Assembly: GCA_024516035.1 (NCBI GenBank)
Contig: CM044967.1
Coordinates: 16,620,502 to 16,684,501 of the forward strand
Reading direction: 5' to 3'
Source: Bactericera cockerelli
Lineage: Eukaryota > Arthropoda > Insecta > Hemiptera > Triozidae
Length of the DNA stretch: 64,000 bases
Shown here one piece after another: positions 39,246 through 49,296 of this stretch; positions within the stretch are counted from its first letter, which is position 1; each line of letters opens with the position of its first letter. Position numbers and translations under genes: made by a program. Below the pieces are notes generated by a model, which was not told the origin of the DNA, searched no databases, and worked only from the letters and a program-made list of their open reading frames with translations.

Positions 39246-39561
39246 TAAAGAGAAAAGTTCTGTTGTTGTTCGTGTTAGATTTGTTCTTTTTACTAGTTAG
39301 CATGACTGCAGCTAGTACCTCCTGTAAGTGCCTTTCAGTTGTCCGTTATAGAAAGTTCTCTTTTATTAGCTCTAAAATTTGTTCACCGCGTGCCATATGG
39401 CGCACTGCTCTTGCACTAAAATTGGTGATCTTGGTTATTTATGCTAACATATAGCAGCGGTCTCTAATCACGACAATCGGTTGTTCGAGATCCAACAATA
39501 GTTAGCGTACAATAGAGTTTACAATACAATACTTTACTGATTATAGGATAAGGAAAGTAAA

Positions 39562-39645
39562 AAGTTATCATATTTTTGTGTTCATCACGATGTGATGAAC
39601 GAGCTTTACTAAATCTTTGCTGAACTAGAGACTCAAACCAACGTG
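39562..39645 (-). repeat. SINE S2 fragment
   Basis: TTATCATATTTTTGTGTTCA and GAGCTTTACTAAATCTTTGC, with an altered head. Confidence 0.6.
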
Positions 39646-39727
39646 CTTTGCTATCAAGGACACCATAGCAACATCGAGCTAGGTTAGGGTTAGGATCTAA
39701 ATTTCTTATCTGTCATTGACATTAGCT

Positions 39728-39845
39728 GTATGAGTTTGAGACCACATAATAATAAGACTCTAAGGATTAGGTGGTCGAAAATGCTTTGAGCATTAACCTC
39801 GCCTGGTGGTTACCTTCCACTAAAGAGTGTTATTATTATTATTAT
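39728..39845 (+). repeat. SINE S1 3' half
   Basis: TGAGACCACATAATAATAAG, GCTTTGAGCATTAACCTCGC, GTTACCTTCCACTAAAGAGT. Confidence 0.8.
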
Positions 39846-40124
39846 GACAGGAGACAGGTTTTAGTAACATTTTTTTTGAAACCTATCAGTAAATCGCAGG
39901 GTCAGAAAATCTCCCGTTATGAGTTAACAGGAAAATGTCAAAGCTCTAAAAAAATTAAATATTCAACACTGACGATATTTAATTTTATTGACTAATGAGT
40001 TTACATAAATTGTAAGAAGACTCAGTACGATATTACTTTCTGTCACACATCAACACCAATAACGGTCTAATCGTCTTCTTCATCTTATATAAATCTCTAA
40101 AGTTTACTAGTCGCCAGTTAATTA

Positions 40125-40440
40125 TAAAAATAATAACAACAACACTTATTAGTGGAAGGTAACCACCAGGTAAGGTTAATGCTCAAAGCATTTATTTGCT
40201 GTAAGTACTGTCTATATTTGCTGTAAATACTAGGGTCCAGAGTATAAGGTATAATAATAATAATCCAGGCGAGGTTAATGCTCAAAGCATTTTCTACCAC
40301 CTAACCCTCAGAGTCTTATTATTATGTGGTCACAAACTCGGAAAAATTGATGCACTGGATAGGATTCGAAACAACGGATCCCTACACTATCTGGATTACC
40401 AGACTAGTGCCTTAACCACTTGACAGTCACGGTTAATTCT
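40125..40440 (-). repeat. SINE S1 with an internal partial duplication
   Basis: The tail AGTGGAAGGTAACCACCAGG and AAGGTTAATGCTCAAAGCAT occurs at 40151-40190, then 40269-40290 repeats GAGGTTAATGCTCAAAGCAT after an unrelated spacer. The head (GGATTCGAAACAACGGATCC) follows. Confidence 0.82.
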
Positions 40441-40951
40441 GTGTTATACCAGATAATTAAATGGTGAAACTCAAAATGTATATCTGAAAAAAATACACTG
40501 TTTAATTGCTTGCTTGTCTTCTCTTGCATGTCCATTGGATCATCTTCATAATGGGTCGAATCTGTTAAGTTTCAAACATGTCTTAAATTTTACACAATAT
40601 TTGCACGATGAATAGTTGATTTAATCGAAAGACTTGTGGAGCCATAAAAAAGTAAAATAGTTGAATGCCATGAGTTGCAAAATTTGACATTTGATGAACG
40701 AGCAGACAAACTCTCATTGTACAATTTCTTTGTTCTATATTAATTGTTCGGAAGGACTTCGACTGTTATAGACTTCTATTTAAATATATGTGCATAAAAA
40801 ATAAATAAAAATGTTCGGAAGACTTAGACCGCCTTGTGGTGGCTCAAATCAAGGCAAGGCCTTAAGAAATGTCACAACATACAAATGTTAAAAATGTCTT
40901 GAATTTATCATATCGTTAAATATCATGGACCAATATTTCTATTAAAAGAGT
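40441..40951. other. unassigned
   Basis: AT-rich, no exon or repeat recognised. Confidence 0.4.
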
Positions 40952-41350
40952 AGTCACCGTGGCCGAGTGGCGGAGCGCATTAGCCTTGCACGCACGGTGA
41001 CCTGGGTTCGATCCCCATAAGGGTTGGGTGGAAGAGTTTGCCACAGGCAAGAGCCCCGCCCATTAGTTAGAACATTAGCTTCATTCTCTTTTTTGTTATT
41101 GTTTCTTTGTTCAATCTATTTATTTATTTTTATAATTTCATTGTATTTTACTGTATATATTTTTGTCTTACCTAATAAGGGTTGGGTGGAAGAGATTGCC
41201 ATAGGCAATAACCCCGCCATTTAGTTAGGACAAATATGTACATTGTACCTATATATTTTGTTTATTTTTCTTCTTGTTTATATTTATAATATTGTCAATT
41301 TTTATATTTAGTTTTTACCATTATTTGTCTAAATTTCTAAATAAATAAAT
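40952..41350 (+). repeat. SINE S3 head joined to two family M units
   Basis: 40952-41019: CACCGTGGCCGAGTGGCGGA and CTGGGTTCGATCCCC. 41021 and 41177 each start GGTTGGGTGGAAGAG and carry an AT-rich tail; the last ends in (AAAT)n. Confidence 0.75.
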
Positions 41351-41478
41351 AAAGCATATATGTACTGTAATAATCATAATAATAATAATCAGTGTAAATC
41401 TGCTCTGTACTGTACGCAAGTGAGTGGAACATACCCTGCAAATTTCAGCTCGATTGGACAACTTTACAACCATTATCG

Positions 41479-41752
41479 CAGGCACCAGTTGCTGCCAGTG
41501 GGAAATTGTTTTGGGGGTGCTGCCTCATAAACCGGGTTAAAATGAAATTTAGTGAGTTGCTCTTTCAATAGGTATAGAAAGAGTTTGAGTTTGTTTACCA
41601 TGTCAATGATAATAACAATGCATTAATTTATTATTCTAGAAATGTGTGTTATTTTTCATTTTGTACGAGCTAGGACTTGAGAAAATCCACTCTTTTTCTT
41701 TTGGGTCCGTGGGTGCTGCAGTTCCGCAGCTCCTTAGCACCGGCCGCGCCTG
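41479..41752. mobile_element. short hAT-like MITE, both ends present
   Basis: Left CAGGCACCAGTTGCTGCCAG (diverged), right CAGCTCCTTAGCACCGGCCG, CGCCTG. Inner words GGGGGTGCTGCCTCATAA and TTCTAGAAATGTGTGTTA are shared with 28306 and 53687. No clear target duplication. Confidence 0.75.
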
Positions 41753-42334
41753 TAGGGACAAATGTTACTCGAGTCATATCAGACTCATTTCATTAGAAAA
41801 AACAAGCCTTCTTACGAGTATACGTTCGGATAGCACATTCAGACTTATACTCCAGCCACATTGGGCCCTTTTTGTGTGTGGAAGTGTTAGCTTCGTTATC
41901 TAATCAAGTTTAAGCTTCTCAGATAGTTTGAGAAGCCTTTTGATTAAATTATCTTGAATAAGTGCTTCTCTTGGGTTCAGGGTCCCAATGATGCTTATTC
42001 TCCATTCTGAGAGGCATTGCAAATCAGACTCACTTCTTTACTCTTCGTTCGCAAATATAGGATGACTCATCCATGACTGTTACATTTGTAATTAGCAGTA
42101 GATATCTGGCTATGAGCAAGAATCGCATAAAAGTAGATGTACCCAAGAACCAGCAAACGAAGAAACCAGGATTTACTATGAACTATGATTCATAGCACCA
42201 GTATGTTGACCTCTATAAGGTATAACTCATATTAGAAATTTCCATATTAAAATTTACTGACTGTTAAATCTTGTAATTTTCATACATTGAAAAGAGACTA
42301 AATATATAGGACCAAGGCGCATGGTCGTAGTATA
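41753..42334. other. unassigned; shares a 60-bp word with 22865
   Basis: 41847-41907 (CAGCCACATTGGGCCCTTTT, GTGTTAGCTTCGTTATC) matches 22865-22925. A small palindrome AAGCTTCTCAGATAG...GAGAAGC lies at 41912. Confidence 0.4.
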
Positions 42335-42725
42335 AATGTGTTTCTTTGTGTTATTATATCACAATTTTAGTGGGTAGCGCAGAATTATAGGACTTTTCCA
42401 TATCTTTAACTAGCGGGCTGTCGCCCGCTTTGCGGGCGACAGCCCGCAAAAAGTCCTTTTTCGCCAATGGCAGGTGTTGTAGTGAGAATTTCGATCCCGT
42501 CTTATTGCACATCTAATAGACTATAAGACAAAGCAACCTACCAAATTTCAGCTTCCTAGGACTTACCAGTTCGGAGAAACAGTAATGATCAGTCAGTCAG
42601 TCAGTGACTTTGACATTTATATATTAAGATATCCCAATATCTTATTTTTGCCTATAATTCCGCCACTGGTCGCTGCTAACATTAAAGCAGCTACTCATTT
42701 TCCTCACGAGTTATGAGTGGACTCA
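42335..42725 (-). repeat. SINE S3 (tail and part of the body) split by an RTE-like piece
   Basis: The left part TATATCACAATTTTAGTGGG to TTCCATATCTTTAA; the right part resumes CAATATCTTATTTTTGCC, CGCCACTGGTCGCTGCTAAC. Confidence 0.78.
42411..42650 (+). mobile_element. RTE/Proto2-like retroelement 3' end
   Basis: Starts ACTAGCGGGCTGTCGCCCGC with a hairpin (GCGGGCGACAGCCCGC), has TTCAGCTTCCTAGGACTTAC, ends CAGTCAGTCAGTCAGTGACT and ATATATTAAGATA. This layout is known from RTE-type non-LTR 3' ends. Flanks ATATCTTTA / AATATCTTA look like a worn target duplication. Second copy at 47063. Confidence 0.6.
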
Positions 42726-42756
42726 CGAGTTATTTGTTATCTGTTCTTTCTCGCAT

Positions 42757-42855
42757 TAATAATAATAATAACACTCTTTAGTGGAAGGTACTAAGGTAAT
42801 GCACCAGGCGAGGTTAATGCTCAAAGCATTTTCTACCACCCAACCCTCAGAGATA
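42757..42855 (-). repeat. SINE S1 tail
   Basis: AACACTCTTTAGTGGAAGGT, CAGGCGAGGTTAATGCTCAA, CATTTTCTACCACCCAACCC. Confidence 0.82.
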
Positions 42856-43794
42856 TTTTTTGCTACCAATCTATTCTTGTAATCGAAAAAATTAAACGAA
42901 AACGAGTTACTCGAGATGTAGAAAAAACACCACCCTCTATGTAATATTTTAGTTTAAAAAAGTACTCAAGAACCATTTAGAAGTAAAATTATCAAATAAA
43001 ATTCAGGTCAATTCATTTAAAAATCGAAAGTTGACACCTCGATTTCTAACCGCATGGTTAGGACCCTTGGATTTTTTATTTTTCAAAAATTCTTTCAGAG
43101 GCCGAGTAATTTGAGGTGTAAAACTTTGGTGGGACACCCTGTATTCCTTACTAGTTCTAGATTTAACACTGCTAGGTACTGTACTACTAGAATTACAATT
43201 ACCTACCTACTATTGTAGTTGTTCTACCAACCTACCGTCATTACTGCTGCTATGTTCAATGAATTAAGAATCAAGTTTTCTCTTTGTCAACCCGTAAGTA
43301 CAGTTCTGTGGGAAATCTTCGCATCCGGATGGCCATCGGTATAAGCAGAAAAGTGAGAAGTTCTAATACAAATATTATATGAACCAGATTTCGGTAGGTT
43401 TCAGTTTCAATTGTCTGTTTCGTTAATATGAGATCTCTCTATAATTGTCAGGTTTAAATTGCAGAATTTCACTTTCTTTTAGTTCACGGTATACAATATA
43501 CATACTCTGTTTATCCTGCAAGAGTTAGACTAAAGAGTCCCTTTACTCTCACAGTCTAAACAAAGTCTCATTTATTGGTGACAGATATAGGTAAAATATT
43601 TACAAACAACTTTATTTCAAAGGAAAAAAAAAAATCATTTTTGAGCCACTTTGAAGTGATCCGATTAATTTGAAATTTGGCATACATCTTCAATTATTTA
43701 CGTATGTATAGCTGATCAGCTATTGTCTTAACTATTTGTCTGATCACCTTTATCAGATATTAAGGAAAGAATATGTTTAAAAGAATAATAATAA
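42856..43794. other. unassigned; probable DNA-element remnant
   Basis: 42860-43150 ends GGTGGGACACCCTGTATTCC, a terminal word common in insect DNA elements; no partner end found. 43340-43370 is a family I edge. Nothing coding. Confidence 0.35.
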
Positions 43795-44012
43795 AAATCT
43801 GCTGTGATACCACACGACTTTCCTTATCACTCGAAAAAAAGTCAAATCCACCACTGGTGACGTAACCCTCAGAGTCTTATTATTATGTGGTCATAAGCTC
43901 AAATAATGAGGAAAAATTCATGCACTGGGTGTGGGATTCGAACCAACGGATCCCTACACTACCTGGATTACCAGACTAGGGCGTTAACCACTTGACTACC
44001 AATGCAAGAAAT
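43795..44012 (-). repeat. family K fragment then SINE S1 head half
   Basis: ACACGACTTTCCTTATCACT (K), then TTATTATGTGGTCATAAGCT, GGGATTCGAACCAACGGATC, CACTTGACTACCAATGCA (S1). Confidence 0.75.
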
Positions 44013-44236
44013 ACTTGAAGATATAATTTGAATAATAATAAGCCATCGTCATTAACGATTCATTAATGTCCTGAAAACACTCAACTCCATGTTATCAACT
44101 GCCGCACCAGTGTTTCACAGGTTAAGGAACTCAGTGCTAGTCCTGGGTATCAGTCAAAAACAAGCTGTAGGCTTTTCTTATCTATCTGCGAGTCCTTAGA
44201 CACAATGTTCACTTGAAAATGGTATCACCTAATAAT

Positions 44237-44437
44237 AATAATATCGCCTTATTTATACTGCCCGAATAGACAGTCAAAGTCCCATTATTCCAGCAGTAAG
44301 CTCAAGACACATTATTATGTGGTAAAAATCCCAAATGGGAGGATAACTTGTCATGTCCCGGCTGGGTTTTGAACCCACGACTTCTGGAATCTATGGATTC
44401 ACAGAGTGCCGTCTTTACCACTGTGCTACCGGGACCT
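44237..44437 (-). repeat. SINE S6
   Basis: ATATCGCCTTATTTATACTG, TTCCAGCAGTAAGCTCAAGA, GGCTGGGTTTTGAACCCACG, ACCACTGTGCTACCGGGA. Confidence 0.9.
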
Positions 44438-44631
44438 AAACGCTTGTGTAATAAAACTAGCAGGAATTTCCACTTGGTTTCAAGGAAATTCTACTTATTG
44501 GTATTGGTTTAAGTGGGGCTGTCGGCTACGAAAGCTCTTTTTCAATCTAAGATAAAATTTACTACACAAAGAAAGATATGAGGTCTGAGTTTACTTCTGC
44601 TACCGCAACATGGAGCATTGAACCCTTTTTA

Positions 44632-44905
44632 CTTTTCTTATCGTATAATAAGGAAAGTACTGTATTCGTCGAAAATTTGACCTACCCAGTTTTTCACTTT
44701 TTTATTATTAGTCGTAGATGGGGGTTGTGACATATCAAATGCAATGATTTTCAGGTGCTGATTACGAATTTGACATTGATTTTTAGCTAACTGTTACTTT
44801 TGAGTCACCAGTGGCTTTTGTTCCCGTTCCCATTCCTAATATGATAAGGAAAGGCGTGTGAGTTTTACACCAGATTTTTTAAAAGTGAAAATCTTATAAC
44901 TTTCC
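44632..44905. mobile_element. family K element
   Basis: Begins with the palindrome around CGTATAATAAGGAAAG, then AAATTTGACCTACCCAG, GGGGGTTGTGACATATCAAA, GGTGCTGATTACGAATTTGA and ends TGATAAGGAAAGGCGTGTGA. The complement of the left part of 47930-48540. Confidence 0.65.
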
Positions 44906-45069
44906 TTTTCCTTTATAAAATGTAAGTGATCTAATGGTCAGATATGTTGATGTTCAGTTTCAGTACCTACTTAATTTTTTTGGTGATTAGATAAGGAAAT
45001 TAAAAAAGTCTTATCTCTAATGGGTGAGCAATATGAGCCTTATCAATAAGAAATTATAAAACACACATT

Positions 45070-45130
45070 ACTATTAGTGCAATAACTGCATCTGTGGCGC
45101 CGAGTTCCAGCCGGAATAGATGTACGGCAA
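45070..45130 (-). repeat. family J fragment
   Basis: GCGCCGAGTTCCAGCCGGAA and GTACGGCAATGCCTCATG, complement of 25088 and 49035. Confidence 0.6.
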
Positions 45131-45277
45131 TGCCTCATGTTGTTGTTCTAACCAGCTTGACTGCAGCTGGGGTGAGTTACGCTATATTGTGTAGAATATA
45201 TTGTGTAAAAAATAATATAAGGCGATGCCTCCGGCCGTAACACGGGTGCAACCCATAATTTGAAGTGAAGTTTGAAG

Positions 45278-45415
45278 TTATCATATTTGTGTTAATCATT
45301 TTCGTGATATCACAACTACTCAAACTAGCTTTACTAAATCTACGCTGAAACGGAGACTTGAACCACCTACCTCCAGGTTACAAGTCCGCCGCCTTATCGA
45401 TCAAGCTACTGAGTT
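45278..45415 (-). repeat. SINE S2
   Basis: TTATCATATTTGTGTTAATC, CGTGATATCACAACTACTCA, CGGAGACTTGAACCACC, CCTTATCGATCAAGCTACTG. Confidence 0.9.
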
Positions 45416-46384
45416 TGATTATCCATAATACAAGTGTTCAAGAAATGGGACAAATCCCTGTGAAATAGGGCATTAGAAAGAGATAACGAATTGAAACAAA
45501 GTGGACTAGGGTGTGAACCCATAGGGGATACCTGATAGTGTGATAGTGTGACACGTGTTATACTCACTGGAGTGTGACTAGCACCCCCAGGAAATGAGAA
45601 TCCTCCCCCCGGAAACAGAAGAGAATAGAATGTACCTGGTTTACGTACACTGAGGGTGAAATTAAAATACATCTGTTTTTTGAAACACCCTGTAAAACAG
45701 GAAACTGAAAACCCCGCAGAAACGAATTCAAAAACTTCCCTGAAGTGAAACAAACAACAGGAATCCATAACCACCAACGTTCTTGCTCCGGAAATCGGAA
45801 GGTTTCAGAGATATTCGCCGCTAAAAACGTTCGTTACGGCAGAACCTCAAAGTTAAGCTTGGCTGATTTCTCAATTTCAAAGCTCAACTGGTTTATAATG
45901 TTAATATAGTCGGCTAGAAGGAAAAACTGACCAAGTGACAGTTGTTCATTTTTCCGATTTTTCTTTAAGATTCATTAGGTGAAATCAAAGTTTTATCGGT
46001 GCAATAAAGTAGAAAAATTCATTTGTGAGCCAAAAACAGTCCACCGGGAAGGTTTTTTCAGGAACGCCCGCCACGCCAAAACTTTGCGCGGCTCTCCTGA
46101 AAAATTGTCCAAATGCAGATGGTCAGTTTTACCTTCCAGCTGACGATATGTAGGTATATGATTATTTCTGGACACGAGATTTTGAGTACGGAAGATTGTT
46201 TAAGGGCGAGTGAGTACGGAAGATTTTTTAAGGGTGAGGGGCGGTGGGGGGGGGGGGGGTCCCTCCCTTGAGTACGAACATGCTTATAAATTAGATTCTT
46301 TTCTGAGTTGACTCTCCCTGTAATGTTTTTTTTTCTCTCTGAATGCTCTAAAACGGCGCCTTTTTTAATGGTCAATCTGTTCAT
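45416..46384. other. unassigned 1-kb stretch
   Basis: Has the word GAAACACCCTGTAAAACAGG and a run of 14 G at 46246. The minus-strand frames (45406-45777, 46058-46384) have no splice support or familiar motif. Probably degraded mobile DNA. Confidence 0.35.
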
Positions 46385-46500
46385 GCCGACTTCTGTGGTT
46401 CAGTGGTTAAGAGTATTGGTTTCTGACCCGGAGGTTGCGGGTTCGAATCCGGGCCGGAGCGGAAAATTCTAACCGAGTTTTTCCGTTTCCAGACTAGCGC
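46385..46500 (+). repeat. SINE S5 head and body
   Basis: GCCGACTTCTGTGGTTCAGT, GGTTAAGAGTATTGG, GGTTGCGGGTTCGAATCCGG, then CGGAAAATTCTAACCGAG. Confidence 0.9.
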
Positions 46501-46885
46501 CTATTCTGAGCTACCCACTAAAATTACGATATAGTAACGCAAATAAGCACTTTTATTTATTTTATTTCGATCCAGACTCGACTGTATTTGAATGTCAGTT
46601 CCCGGATTACTTGAAATTACGACCTGACACTCTGTACCCGTGACAGTCGTAATGCGACGGTTACTATATCTGCATTAACGACCGCTGTATAATGTCTTTG
46701 CCATGGACTGTATTAACTTTAATACTGTCGCTATCATCAAGTCATAACCGAGTCTTAACCGTGAATAGAGACAGGAGCATTATCCTGAACCACGTAACAG
46801 TTATGTTGTATTGAAGTTGGTACTGAACTTATTAGGATCTTACTTGTCTACAGGGTAGAGCAAACGAAAGTGGCAGCGAAAAAAC
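46501..46885. other. unassigned
   Basis: Less AT-rich than average, but all frames are broken and no splice sites stand out. Confidence 0.35.
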
Positions 46886-46890
46886 TTTTT

Positions 46891-47037
46891 ATGCAGTCAA
46901 ACCTGGACAAAAGAGAACTGGGTAGAAAAGAAACAAATTTTCAGAACAAAGTTACCTCTCTTTAAAAGAAAAAAACATCTTCTTAAGAGAAACCTGGATA
47001 AAGGAGAAAAAAAATTGGTCCCTTGAGGTTTGACTGT
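46891..47037. mobile_element. short pogo/Tigger-like MITE
   Basis: Left GCAGTCAAACCTGGACAAAA, right CCTTGAGGTTTGACTG: inverted CAGTCAAACCT ends. Such ends are known from pogo-type MITEs. A TA lies at the right flank (GTAATG). Related sequence is at 63882-64000 and before the 25918 minisatellite. Confidence 0.6.
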
Positions 47038-47062
47038 AATGTATTTATTTTTTCTTATACCC

Positions 47063-47325
47063 AACTAGTGGGCTGCCGCCCGTTTAGCGGGCCGAGGCAT
47101 GGCCGTGCGAAGAAATAGCGGTGAAAGCAAAAAATCCTTTTTCGCCAATGGCAGGTGTTGTAGTGGGAATTTCGAAAAATTCCGTCTTATTGCACATCTA
47201 GACTATAAGACAAAGCTACCTACCAAATTTCAGCTTCCTAGGACTTACCAGTTTGGAGAAACAGTGATGAATCAGTGAGTCAGTCAGTCAGTGAGTGAAA
47301 CTCTCTTTTATAAGTATAAATAAGA
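47063..47325 (+). mobile_element. RTE/Proto2-like retroelement 3' end
   Basis: ACTAGTGGGCTGCCGCCCGT, AATGGCAGGTGTTGTAGTGG, TTCAGCTTCCTAGGACTTAC, CAGTCAGTCAGTGAGTGAAA, ending TATAAGTATAA. Paralogue of 42411. Confidence 0.6.
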
Positions 47326-47394
47326 ACAGCCCTAGGTGTTGCATAATGATGATTTCTATACGGATCAGGCACAAGAAAAGTGGTTGTTGTTGTT

Positions 47395-47640
47395 GTAGCC
47401 AGCTTGGCTACAACAACAACTGGTCTCCAGCCAACTTTATTTCAAAGTTGGCTCGTCCTAAACCATATATTTCTATGTGCGATCAACCATCATGAGGACT
47501 TGGACTTTTCTTTATAAGCCATTAAACCCTTGGGAAACTGCAAGCTAGCCTGGCTTGTTAGGATTGGGTAGTATGTTCTCTGTTTATAGTCCTCTAGCGA
47601 AACACTGGTCTTCCCCCTGTTTAATGTCCCCCAGCCAGAC
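47395..47640. repeat. repeat family H copy
   Basis: CAACAACAACTGGTCTCCAG, TCAAAGTTGGCTCGTCCTAA, GCAAGCTAGCCTGGCTTGTT. Confidence 0.72.
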
Positions 47641-47929
47641 TATTTGCTGGTTTTCAAGCGACCCTGTTCGTATTCAAGCAATGAACTTGGTTGGTTACCT
47701 CGTGTGCAAATGGATTCAGATAACATTAGTAGACTGACACAGGAGATCATCATAACTGTACTCAGCCTAATAACCGCAGAAATTCCTAGAGTTAAAACTA
47801 CCAACATTTCCTCCTATTACTAATTAGTGGTTTTGTATTTCCATCAATTATCTATGCATTAAAATAACTATTGTCTATCAAGTTACAAAAAAGTATTAAA
47901 GTAATACTGTCCATCCAGTTACAAAAATC
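47641..47929. other. unassigned
   Basis: Follows the H repeat; no further feature. Confidence 0.35.
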
Positions 47930-48540
47930 TGGTGTGACACTACACGACTTTCCTTATCACTCGAAAATAAGTCAAATTCCATCACTAGTGACTCAACGGT
48001 AACATTTAGATAAAAATCAAATCCAAATTCGTAATCAGCACCTCAAAATCATTGGATTTGATATGTCACAACCCCCATCAAGGGTGAATAATAAAAAAAG
48101 TTAGTCCTAGCGGGTCCCCCCAAATTACCCGTAAATTGGGGCCGGGTTCAAGATATCAGAAAAATGATCTAAGTAAACCCCTATTATTTTTTTATTACAA
48201 GAAAAACTTGGTCTCATAAAAAATTCATATCTATTTTTTCGCCAGAAACGCCAAACGCCACCAAATGGCGACCGCCATTGGCGGCACTGTTTTTTTTTCT
48301 CAAAGTTCCGTGCTGCGTTCTTTACATATTTATGACCTCAGTAACGAATTTCAAGTCTCTAGCTTATGCCGTACTTGAGATATTTTGTTTACAGATAGAT
48401 CGACAGACAGACACACGGACAAATGGCTGTATTTAAGCTCAGGGGACCCTAAAACGTGTTTTGGCACTAAAAACTGACTATCGAAAATTTTGGGTGATTC
48501 CATTACTTTCCTTTCTATAGGATAAGGAAACTAAAAAAGG
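47930..48540. mobile_element. family K element, longest copy
   Basis: AAATCTGGTGTGACACTACA, CGACTTTCCTTATCACTCGA at the left; CTTTCCTTTCTATAGGATAA at the right. Inside are CCCCCAAATTACCCGTAAAT and ATAGATCGACAGACAGACAC, a motif common near insect DNA-element ends. No coding capacity. Confidence 0.55.
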
Positions 48541-49154
48541 AAGAAAAAAAATCCTTGATATTAGACCTTCTCCTGTAATGAGTCGTTTGCACAGCCAGAG
48601 TTTGGATTGCCCTCGGACCTGTTCCAGAAATTTTTCTCACTTTCACAATCCTTCGATCTCCCTTTCAACTGTTAAACAACACACTCTGATATAGTTTAGT
48701 TACCTTAGAAGCCAAATAAAAACATGGCTTAGGATGGGTCCTCTGTATACAAAAAAGAAATGTACAATAAAACAAATGATTTATTTATATTATTATCTGA
48801 TCGAAATTTGACGGTCAAAAATGAGGTTGGGGGATTTTGAGAGTATTACTGGGACAAGGCACTGGTAAAAGCTTTCGCAAAAGAAAACAATGAAAATCCT
48901 TGGTTCAAGGTGATACTTTGTTTTTCTATTCGGACAAAACAACCAAGGTCTACCATTATCAGGCTGCAAACAAGTGCCGGCTCGAGGCTTGGCCCTGTAT
49001 TTTTTTTTTTTTTTTTTTTTCACAGTACTCTATACAATGAGGCATTGCCGTACCACGTTCTCGGCGAACGTAGCCTATTAGCAAATCATTATTATATTTA
49101 TCAAACATGACCATTCCTCCTCTTATTACTCCTCTTTTGGTATTCTGATTACAG
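48541..49154. other. upstream sequence of the SLC6-type exon: repeats and acceptor tract
   Basis: 48620-48700 is a foldback-MITE arm; 49000-49021 a poly-T; 49023-49070 family J (ATGAGGCATTGCCGTACCAC). 49110-49154 is pyrimidine rich (CCTCCTCTTATTACTCCTCT) and ends TTCTGATTACAG, a good acceptor for an exon starting at 49155. The upstream partner exon is not found. Confidence 0.5.
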
Positions 49155-49296
49155 ACATGATTCGGGCAGCCGACTTGGTTCGCGACCCGAAAATTTCCGA
49201 GAACAGTCGAGCCTACCCGAGTATAGCCGAACATTTCCCATGAAGCATCTCCACTGGACCGGAGGCAGTGAGACCTCATAGCGAAGCAACTCGAGT
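49155..49296 (+). promoter_or_regulatory. 5' untranslated part of the SLC6-type exon with two short upstream ORFs
   Basis: Between the acceptor at 49153-49154 and the proposed start ATG there is an ATG at 49157 (28 codons, stop 49241-49243) and one at 49240 (13 codons, stop TAG 49279-49281, same frame as the main ORF). The in-frame TAG six codons before 49297 supports 49297 as the main start. Upstream ORFs often lower translation; that effect here is inference. Confidence 0.4.

Noticed and set aside
40952..41019. Possible tRNA gene (also 8605, 31254, 34446, 46385, 49968, 52846, 56438, 62258).
   Set aside because: A and B boxes are present but acceptor and anticodon stems are poor, and most have SINE bodies and many copies.
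45406..46384. Minus-strand frames of 123 and 108 codons as genes.
   Set aside because: No splice sites, no known motif, overlapping G runs and transposon-like words.
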